NCBI GenBank assembly: GCA_900637705.1
Contig: LR134390.1
Span: forward strand, 806,001-870,000
Reading direction: 5' to 3'
DNA length: 64,000 nucleotides
Source of the DNA: Fusobacterium varium
Lineage (GTDB): Bacteria; Fusobacteriota; Fusobacteriia; Fusobacteriales; Fusobacteriaceae
Made by a program: the position numbers and the translations under genes. The notes under the pieces were generated by a model. That model was given only the letters and a program-made list of their open reading frames with translations, ran no database searches and had not been told where the DNA came from. Positions within the stretch are counted from its first letter, which is position 1, and the number at the start of each line of letters is the position of its first letter. Below, in pieces: positions 57,963 to 64,000 of this stretch.

Positions 57963-59351
57963 TTATTTATTATTATCAACTTTTTCAATAGTGAATCCTG
58001 TAATTATGTAGATAAAAGAAATTATAATACTTAAATAAGTAACTGGAGCATATAAAATAAAGTCCATTGTTTTTACTCCAAGAGTAGTTGCAACAAATAC
58101 TCCAGTAACACTCCAAGGAACAATAGGTGCAAAACCAGTACCTGTATCTAAAAGTATTCTTGCTAAATTTTTTCTTTTTAATCCATAAGAATCAAATAAT
58201 CCTCTTACCATCTGTCCAAGAACTGAATAAGTTACATAGTAGCTTCCAGTGATTGTGAAAAATAATGAATGTAGAACAAATACTCCAACCATCATTGATT
58301 TACCAGTTTTAGCTACATTAGTTATTTTTTCAAGTAGAATATCAACAACTCCTGCTGTTCTTAGAGGAGCTCCAAATATTGCAGAAGCTATAAGAAGGGC
58401 AACTGTACCAAGCATACTGTTTAGTCCACCTCTAATAAGCATCTTATCAACAATAGCTACACCTGTTTTAGTAGTATAACCACTAGAAAGAGCATTAGCT
58501 ACTTGATTCAGTGTTGTTCCTTGAAATATCATAGCTAAAACACAACCAGCAATAATTCCAATAGTAAACACTGGTAATGTAGGTTTTTTCATTATAATAA
58601 GTACTAAAACTAATACAGGTGGAATTAATAATAATGGATTTAATGTAAATGTTTTTTCCAAAGTTCCCATAATAAGTTCATAACTTTCTCCACCAATAAC
58701 TCCATCTTTATATTGAAGACCAATTACAAAGTACATAACTAATGCAACTATAAATGCAGGTAGAGTTGTTTTAAAAGAATGCTTTATTGCCTCTAAAAGA
58801 TTAACTTCACAAACGGCTGCTGAAAGAACAGTAGAATCAGACAAAGGTGAAAGTTTATCTCCAAAGATTGCTCCACTTACAACAGCTCCAGCTGTTAAAG
58901 GTAAAGAGATACCAAGACCAACAGCAACTCCCATGAAAGCAATACCCACAGTACTAATAGTTCCCCAAGATGTTCCAGCCATAACTGACATTAAAGTACA
59001 TATTATACATACCATAACTAAGAAAAGACTTGGACTAAGAACTTTCATTCCATAGTATATCATAAGAGGAACAGTTCCAGAAATCATCCATGCTCCAACT
59101 AAAACTCCAACAGATAGAACAATAAGAATAGGAACAGCCATAGTAGTAATAGTTTTAACTATGTCACTTTGAATATTAGAATATTCAATTCCAAATATAG
59201 TAGAAATTATAACAGTAATAATTCCTCCGAATAATAAAATAATAGCAGTAGGTGCCTTAACTACTTTTATTCCTAATATGATAACGAGTATCGAAATAAC
59301 AAGAATAAGCATAGCTTGACCAGATGAAACCTTTTTCGCTTGGTTTTCCAT
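57963..59351 (-). CDS. NhaC-family Na+/H+ antiporter
   Basis: The 462-residue membrane protein with about 11 helices has NhaC signatures: MAGTSWGTISTVGIAFMGVA, GAVVSGAIFGDKLSPLSDST, and GTGFAPIVPWSVTGVFVATT. NhaC-type carriers exchange Na+ for H+, and some relatives exchange organic acids or amines, so a substrate-specific antiporter is possible given the adjacent peptidase. The ribosome site is GGGGGG. Two TTGTATAC-type boxes lie 43-82 bp upstream of its start. Confidence 0.92.
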   Translation of the reverse strand: MENQAKKVSSGQAMLILVISILVIILGIKVVKAPTAIILLFGGIITVIISTIFGIEYSNIQSDIVKTITTMAVPILIVLSVGVLVGAWMISGTVPLMIYYGMKVLSPSLFLVMVCIICTLMSVMAGTSWGTISTVGIAFMGVAVGLGISLPLTAGAVVSGAIFGDKLSPLSDSTVLSAAVCEVNLLEAIKHSFKTTLPAFIVALVMYFVIGLQYKDGVIGGESYELIMGTLEKTFTLNPLLLIPPVLVLVLIIMKKPTLPVFTIGIIAGCVLAMIFQGTTLNQVANALSSGYTTKTGVAIVDKMLIRGGLNSMLGTVALLIASAIFGAPLRTAGVVDILLEKITNVAKTGKSMMVGVFVLHSLFFTITGSYYVTYSVLGQMVRGLFDSYGLKRKNLARILLDTGTGFAPIVPWSVTGVFVATTLGVKTMDFILYAPVTYLSIIISFIYIITGFTIEKVDNNK

Positions 59352-59394
59352 AAAGATAACCCCCCATTTTAATTTAATATATGCCCTTTAAAGA

Positions 59395-59433
59395 TTGTAT
59401 ACAACAAATTACATTTTAGAATATTGTATACGA
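59395..59433. promoter_or_regulatory. Two GTATAC-core operator boxes before the nhaC-like gene
   Basis: TTGTATACAA (59395-59404, perfect palindrome) and TTGTATACGA (59424-59433) have centres 29 bp apart. They lie just downstream of the probable nhaC promoter. The same box recurs at 60720-60749. Probably bound by the GntR regulator encoded at 59987; inferred. Confidence 0.65.
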
Positions 59434-59445
59434 TTTCTTAAACAA

Positions 59446-59474
59446 AGTTTAATAGATAATTATTGATTTGTCAA
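59446..59474 (-). promoter_or_regulatory. Probable promoter of the nhaC/M20 unit
   Basis: On the minus strand TTGACA (complement of 59469-59474), 17 bases, TAAACT (59446-59451). The operator boxes fall between this and the gene, a position suited to repression. The rest of the 635-bp gap up to 59986 is A/T-rich without other supported features. Confidence 0.5.
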
Positions 59475-59986
59475 TACTTTTTTTGATATAAATGTATTGT
59501 TTTAATTTTTTTTGATTTATTTTAATATTAAAATTGAATAGCTAAAATACCTAAAAAATTATTTTTTAGCAGAATGAAAAATTATAGTTAAAAATAAAAC
59601 TGTAATTAAAAATTTTTAAAGATAGTGTTTCATCAATTAAAAATTAATGAAAGTGGTTATAAATGTTTTATTGGACATTCTTATAAAAAACTTCTATTCC
59701 AATCGCCTTTAATATGTAATTAGATATGAATGATTGCAGTGATATTTTCCGTATTTTTATCTAAAAAAATTTATTATAAAATTGAGTATTATAGATAAAA
59801 GATATCTTTTATAAAATATATTATTTGTATTATTGATGTCTAAAAAAATTTTTTTTAAAATTTGTAGTTATTATCTATTTTTTAAATCGAATTTAATTTG
59901 AAGTCCTAGATTAAAAATAAAAAGTGTGATAAAATTATTATGGGGATAAATAATTTGTGGGTAAATTTTATTAAGGAGTGTAACAT

Positions 59987-60640
59987 ATGAAAGAAAATGC
60001 TATAGAAGTTATGGATCGAAGAACACTTGTTTTTGAAGCATTAAAAAATGATATTATAAATGGGAATATAAGATTTGGGGAAAAAATAAATGAAAATGAG
60101 TATTCTATCAGATATAATATAAGCAGAACACCTTTGAGGGAAGCATTGAGCAAACTAGAAATGATGGGTATAATAGAAAGAGTTCCTTTTAAAGGAGTGT
60201 TTTTAAAAAAATTTAATTCAGAGAAAGTAAAAGAAATATATGAAATAAGATTAGAGCTTGAGTATATTATATATAAAGAGATAAAAGAAATAATGACAGA
60301 TAAGCATATTAAAAAAGTTGAAAAAATTGTTGCTAAGGGTCAAAAATACAACAATAGCAACAATCTTGCAAAATTTTCAGAAACATTAGAAGAATTTGAT
60401 AATTATCTATATTCTTTATCCAAAAAAGAACTTTCTTTAAAAATACTTTCTGAGCTATCTTTTTATATGAATATATTTAAGAAAACAAATCCTAATATGC
60501 AAGAAACAGTTGATGAACATGAAAAAATAATAGAAGCATTAAAAGAAAAAGATGATGAAAAAATATATAAAGCTTTGGAAGAACATTTATATAATGCAGC
60601 CAATTATGTTGTGAAAACATTTGATAAAATATCTATTTAA
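59987..60640 (+). CDS. GntR-family regulator, FCD (FadR-like) type
   Basis: The 217-residue regulator has an N-terminal GntR winged helix (TLVFEALKNDIINGNIRFGE, NENEYSIRYNISRTPLREAL, EMMGIIERVPFKGVFLKKF) and a C-terminal FCD helical bundle (VKEIYEIRLELEYIIYKEIK; the metal-binding type usually has Asp/His residues, and HEKIIEAL near residue 174 fits). FCD domains bind organic acids or amino-acid-like ligands. It sits between the nhaC/M20 unit and the transporter/GGT unit, and palindromes with a GTATAC core lie before both. It is probably their regulator; repression is inferred. AAGGAG precedes the ATG. Confidence 0.9.
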   Translation: MKENAIEVMDRRTLVFEALKNDIINGNIRFGEKINENEYSIRYNISRTPLREALSKLEMMGIIERVPFKGVFLKKFNSEKVKEIYEIRLELEYIIYKEIKEIMTDKHIKKVEKIVAKGQKYNNSNNLAKFSETLEEFDNYLYSLSKKELSLKILSELSFYMNIFKKTNPNMQETVDEHEKIIEALKEKDDEKIYKALEEHLYNAANYVVKTFDKISI

Positions 60641-60644
60641 ATAA

Positions 60645-60677
60645 AAAAGAATGGATTCTATTTCCATTCTTTTTTTA
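60645..60677 (+). terminator. Terminator after the GntR gene
   Basis: AAAGAATGGA (60646-60655) and TCCATTCTTT (60662-60671) pair around a 6-base loop, followed by TTTTT. Confidence 0.88.
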
Positions 60678-60719
60678 CGTTATAGAGAATTTACACCAAA
60701 TTTTTATTACAAGAAAGTA

Positions 60720-60749
60720 TTGTATACCAAAAAAATATATTGTATACAA
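60720..60749. promoter_or_regulatory. Two GTATAC-core operator boxes before the transporter/GGT unit
   Basis: TTGTATACCA (60720-60729) and TTGTATACAA (60740-60749, perfect palindrome) with centres 20 bp apart. A weaker AGGTATACAT occurs at 60810-60819. Same core as the boxes at 59395-59433. Confidence 0.65.
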
Positions 60750-60871
60750 AAAATATAAGAAATGTATTGTTAGAATATAGAAATTATATTTGTGAAAATC
60801 TATTTTTTAAGGTATACATTTATTAATACTTTTGTAAAAAGTATTAATAAATCTACACGGGGGAAATAGAA

Positions 60872-62050
60872 ATGGAAAAATTTTTAATGCTTAGTATTGT
60901 AGCTGGCTTATTTGCAATCGGGGATATTTTAGGTGTTGCAACTAAAGCCAAGCTATCATCAGTGTTTATTGCATTGATGGGATTTCTTGTTTTGTTCATG
61001 ACTGGAGTCATACCTTCTGATTTGATTGCAAAGGCACAGTTAGACAAAGTTGCAACTTTAGCAAGTCCTATATTAGTATTTCATATGGGAAGTATGGTAA
61101 ATGTAAAACAGTTAATAGAAGAATGGAAAACTGTTTTAATGGCATTTATAGGAATGGTAATAACTTGTATTGCAGTTTTTCTTGTTATGCCAATAGTAGG
61201 AAAAGAAGTGGCTATTGTTAGTATTCCTGTGCTAAATGGTGGAATTGTTGCTACTAATATAATGGTAAATGGCGCACTTGAAAAAGGATTTGCAACAGCA
61301 GCAGCATTTGGAACATTTGCTTATGCTATTCAAAAATTTGTTGGAACACCACCTGCATCATTTTTTGGTTTAAAAGAAGCAAAAGTTATAATAGCAGACT
61401 ATAGATTGAAAAAAGCTGAAGGTGAAAAAATAGTTATCTCTGGGGGAAAAGAGAAAAAAGAGGAAATAAAAAAGGAATGGTATAAAAAATATGATAAGTA
61501 TTTTACTGTTTATGTATGCTTTGCAGTAACAGCAATTTGTTGCTATTTTGCTTCAATACTTGCTAAATATACAGGAGTAGGAGCAACTATATGGTCACTA
61601 GTTTTAGCTGCAACACTTGCATATTTAGGAATAATTCCACCAAGAATTCTTGATAGAGGAAAAATGTCTGGCTTTTTTTCTATGCTGACATTTGCCCAAA
61701 TTATTCCTTCACTTGCTAAAATAAAATTTGATGACCTTATAGTAATGGGATATTATTTATTAGTTATATTCGGGGCAACAATGATTGGATTGTATATATT
61801 TACTCAAATACTTCCAATATGGAAGCTTGTTGGTTCTAAAAATTTAGCTATGGGAATAGTTGTGGCTCAACTTCTGGGATTCCCAGCTACATACCTTATC
61901 TGTAATGAAATAGCAACTGCTGTAGCAGAAGATGAGGAAGAACATGAATTTATAATGTCAAAACTTACACCAGCATATGTTGTTGCAGGATTAGCTTCTG
62001 TTACTACATTATCGGTAATTGTAGCAGGAGAATTTGTGAAAATGCTTTAA
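60872..62050 (+). CDS. Unclassified transporter-like membrane protein (about 10 helices)
   Basis: The 392-residue protein is very hydrophobic, with about ten helices in two halves separated by a charged cytoplasmic loop (about residues 170-205, with GEKIVISGGKEKKEEIKK). Notable segments are GGIVATNIMVNGALEKGFAT, TFAYAIQKFVGTPPASFFG and AQLLGFPATYLICNEIATAV. Helix-break Gly/Asn and Pro-Pro motifs suggest an ion-coupled carrier. I do not recognise the family with confidence. It is followed after 54 bp by a gamma-glutamyltransferase gene, so it may import gamma-glutamyl compounds or export their products. GGGGG lies before the ATG. Confidence 0.75.
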   Translation: MEKFLMLSIVAGLFAIGDILGVATKAKLSSVFIALMGFLVLFMTGVIPSDLIAKAQLDKVATLASPILVFHMGSMVNVKQLIEEWKTVLMAFIGMVITCIAVFLVMPIVGKEVAIVSIPVLNGGIVATNIMVNGALEKGFATAAAFGTFAYAIQKFVGTPPASFFGLKEAKVIIADYRLKKAEGEKIVISGGKEKKEEIKKEWYKKYDKYFTVYVCFAVTAICCYFASILAKYTGVGATIWSLVLAATLAYLGIIPPRILDRGKMSGFFSMLTFAQIIPSLAKIKFDDLIVMGYYLLVIFGATMIGLYIFTQILPIWKLVGSKNLAMGIVVAQLLGFPATYLICNEIATAVAEDEEEHEFIMSKLTPAYVVAGLASVTTLSVIVAGEFVKML

Positions 62051-62104
62051 TTTTAAAGAAGAGTTTCAGACATATATATAATATAAACATTAGGGAGGAG
62101 TAAA

Positions 62105-63712
62105 ATGTTAAAATTTGATTCTACTATTTATCCGTATCCATCAAGAAGAAATGTGATGTACGCTAAAAATGGTATGGTAGCAACTGGATCTCCACTTGCT
62201 GCACAAGCTGGACTTGAAATACTTAAAAAAGGAGGAAATGCAATAGATGCTGCTATTGCCACTGCTGCTGCTCTTACTGTTGTAGAGCCTACAGGTAATG
62301 GTATAGGAGGAGATGGATTTGCTATTCTCAGTGTAAACAATAAAATATATGGACTTAATGCTAGTGGTCCTTCACCAAAACTTCTTGAAGCACAGGATTT
62401 ATTGAATAAAGGGTTAAAAGAAATGCCTAAATATGGACTTATTCCTGTAACAGTACCAGGAATACCTAAAGCATGGGCAGAGTTAAGCAAAAAATTTGGT
62501 AAGCTTCCTTTGAGTGAAGTTGTAGCTCCAGCAGTAAAATTAGCAAGGGAAGGATATGCTGTTCCTGTGAATGTTGCTAAACTATGGAAAAAAGCTGCTG
62601 TTAATTTTGGAAAAGAAAGTGGAGAAGAATTCAAATACTGGTTTGAAACTTTTACTAAAGATGGAAAATGCCCTGAGATAGGAGATGTAGTAAGGCTTCC
62701 TGATCATGCAGATACTCTTGAAATGATAGGAGATACATATGCAGATGCTTTTTATAAAGGAGAACTAGCAGATAAAATAGATGCATTCTCTAAAAAATAT
62801 AATGGATATATAAGAAAAGATGACTTGGAAGAATTTGAAGCAGAATGGGTAGAACCTATTTCTGTAAAATATCATGGATATGATGTATATGAACTTCCAC
62901 CAAATGGTCATGGAATAAGTGCTCTTATGGCGCTTAATATTCTGGATAGATTCCAGTTTGAAGCGAGAGAAACAGTAAGATCATATCATACAATGATAGA
63001 AGCAATGAAACTTGCCTTTGTAGATGTACAAAAATATGTAGCTGATCCTAGATTTATGAAAGTAACAGTTGAGCAGCTGCTGTCTAAAGCATATGCAGAG
63101 GATAGAGCAAAACTTATAGGAAATACAGCTATAATGCCAGAAGCAGGAGATCCATATTGTGGAGGAACAGTATATCTTGCAGCAGCAGATAATGAAGGAA
63201 ATATGATATCATATATCCAAAGCAACTATATGGGATTTGGTTCAGGAATGGTAGTACCAGGAACAGGAATAGCCCTTCATAACAGAGGAAATAACTTTAA
63301 CCTTGATTTAGAAAGTGCAAACTGTGTAGGACCAGGAAAGAAACCATATCATACAATTATTCCAGGATTCCTTGGAAAAGATGGAAAAGCAGTTGGTCCA
63401 TTTGGAGTAATGGGAGGATTTATGCAGCCACAGGGACATGTACAAGTAGTAACAAATACAGTAGATTTTCTAATGAATCCACAGACAGCATTAGATGCAC
63501 CAAGATGGCAGTGGGTAGGAAAGAAAAACATAGAGTTGGAACATGGAGTGCCTGAGCATATAGCATATGAACTTGCAGCAATGGGACATGATATAAAAGT
63601 TCTGCATGATCCATTGATGATGGGAAGAGGAGAAATCATCTGGAGAATGGAAAATGGAGTTCTTGTAGGTGGAACAGAACCTAGGACAGATGGGCATATT
63701 GCTTTATATTAG
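62105..63712 (+). CDS. Gamma-glutamyltransferase-like protein (Ntn hydrolase, YwrD-type)
   Basis: The 535-residue protein has the GGT fold: GMVATGSPLAAQAGLEILKK with GGNAIDAAIATAAALTVVEP, then NGIGGDGFA, ELPPNGHGISALMALNIL, and a C-terminal half starting at the probable self-cleavage site, Thr355 of CGGTVYLAAADNEGNM, with SNYMGFGSGMVVPGTGI and GGFMQPQGHVQV. The usual TTH is replaced by GTV, as in YwrD-like proteins. There is no signal peptide, so it is cytoplasmic or unexported. It would hydrolyse gamma-glutamyl bonds such as those in glutathione or gamma-glutamyl peptides. Confidence 0.88.
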   Translation: MLKFDSTIYPYPSRRNVMYAKNGMVATGSPLAAQAGLEILKKGGNAIDAAIATAAALTVVEPTGNGIGGDGFAILSVNNKIYGLNASGPSPKLLEAQDLLNKGLKEMPKYGLIPVTVPGIPKAWAELSKKFGKLPLSEVVAPAVKLAREGYAVPVNVAKLWKKAAVNFGKESGEEFKYWFETFTKDGKCPEIGDVVRLPDHADTLEMIGDTYADAFYKGELADKIDAFSKKYNGYIRKDDLEEFEAEWVEPISVKYHGYDVYELPPNGHGISALMALNILDRFQFEARETVRSYHTMIEAMKLAFVDVQKYVADPRFMKVTVEQLLSKAYAEDRAKLIGNTAIMPEAGDPYCGGTVYLAAADNEGNMISYIQSNYMGFGSGMVVPGTGIALHNRGNNFNLDLESANCVGPGKKPYHTIIPGFLGKDGKAVGPFGVMGGFMQPQGHVQVVTNTVDFLMNPQTALDAPRWQWVGKKNIELEHGVPEHIAYELAAMGHDIKVLHDPLMMGRGEIIWRMENGVLVGGTEPRTDGHIALY

Positions 63713-63728
63713 AATAGAAAAATATATC

Positions 63729-63763
63729 AGGGGTATTGTTTGAAAGAACAATACCTCTTTTAT
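63729..63763 (+). terminator. Terminator after the GGT gene
   Basis: AGGGGTATTGTT (63729-63740) and AACAATACCTCT (63747-63758) pair with one G.T around a 6-base loop, followed by TTTTA. Confidence 0.9.
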
Positions 63764-63875
63764 ATTTTTTATGGTATAATATAAAATAAAAAAATATGGC
63801 ATCTAATTTGTAAAAAAAATTAGGTGGAATATAAAGATTAGAGATTATTTATTTTAAAAAACAAAATTTAAAATA

Positions 63876-63884
63876 TGATATAAT
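63876..63884 (+). promoter_or_regulatory. Extended -10 of the last gene
   Basis: TGATATAAT (63876-63884), 54 bp before the ATG at 63938, inside an A/T-rich tract. A second extended -10, TGGTATAAT, occurs near 63772. No clear -35 was found for either. Confidence 0.45.
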
Positions 63885-63937
63885 ATAATAAAAAATGCTT
63901 AAAAAAGATAATTATATTTTGAAAGGAGTTGAGTAAT

Positions 63938-64000
63938 ATGAATTACAATAGATTAGAAGAAAAATTTAACTTTATAACTCATTATATAGGGGCAGGAATG
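63938..64000 (+). CDS. N-terminus of a possible hemolysin III/TrhA (PAQR) family protein, cut by window edge
   Basis: Only 21 codons are visible: MNYNRLEEKFNFITHYIGAG and M. The pattern EE-x-x-N-x-I-T-H-x-I-G-A is like the start of hemolysin III-family membrane proteins, where the His is part of the PAQR metal site. The ribosome site is AAAGGAG. With so little sequence this is tentative. Confidence 0.5.
   Translation, partial: MNYNRLEEKFNFITHYIGAGM

Overview
The window is a 64 kb stretch of low-GC (about 30% by eye) bacterial chromosome, almost certainly from Fusobacterium; the F. ulcerans/varium/mortiferum side of the genus is my guess. It combines a Gram-negative envelope (BamA, a TamB-like protein, Skp, LpxD) with clostridial-looking codon use and A-rich ribosome sites. 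It also carries a betaine-type ABC transporter, AbgT and NhaC carriers and many peptidases, as expected of an amino-acid and peptide fermenter. I see no rRNA, tRNA, CRISPR array, prophage, insertion sequence or replication origin.

Layout. 0-3 kb: end of a MarR regulator, a MepA-like MATE pump and peptidase T. 3.2-16 kb: a long co-directional run with K+ uptake (ktrB, ktrA), tRNA/rRNA modification (mnmG, rsmG) and outer-membrane biogenesis (tamB-like, bamA, skp, lpxD). 16-34 kb: housekeeping genes, namely serS, fba, an M20 peptidase, mreC, recO, a PtsN-like EIIA, nrdR, fmt, folD, accB, CBS and HlyC/CorC proteins, a TPR lipoprotein, apt, rel and tgt. 34-38 kb (minus strand): a GntR/TrkA-C regulator, htpG with a CIRCE-like operator, and mgtE. 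38.5-40.5 kb: rsmB and an O-methyltransferase. 40.6-43.6 kb (minus): a glycine-betaine-type ABC operon. 44-56.5 kb: pepF, a minus-strand group (two drug/metabolite exporters, an ACT protein, AbgT), then sppA, ybaB, a stomatin-like protein, a small cysteine-rich protein and tandem TtcA-like genes. 56.7-63.7 kb: an M20 peptidase and NhaC antiporter diverge from a GntR regulator, an unclassified transporter and a gamma-glutamyltransferase. Repeated TTGTATACAA-type boxes flank the regulator on both sides, suggesting one locally controlled peptide/amino-acid utilisation unit.

Sequence quality. Eight genes are broken by single-base losses: tamB-like 1, recO 4, folD 1, GntR/TrkA-C 1, rsmB 2, an EamA transporter 1, abgT 1 and the Cys-rich gene 1. 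All 12 lesions remove one base, nearly all in A or T runs, and restoring the base gives an intact family protein each time. This looks like homopolymer under-calling in the assembly rather than real gene decay, so these genes should be read as probably intact.

Promoters I could place mostly have TTGAAA/TTGACA-like -35 boxes 17 bp from a -10, often with an extended TGnTAnnAT -10. Most transcription units end in clear hairpin plus T-run terminators, several of them usable in both directions.
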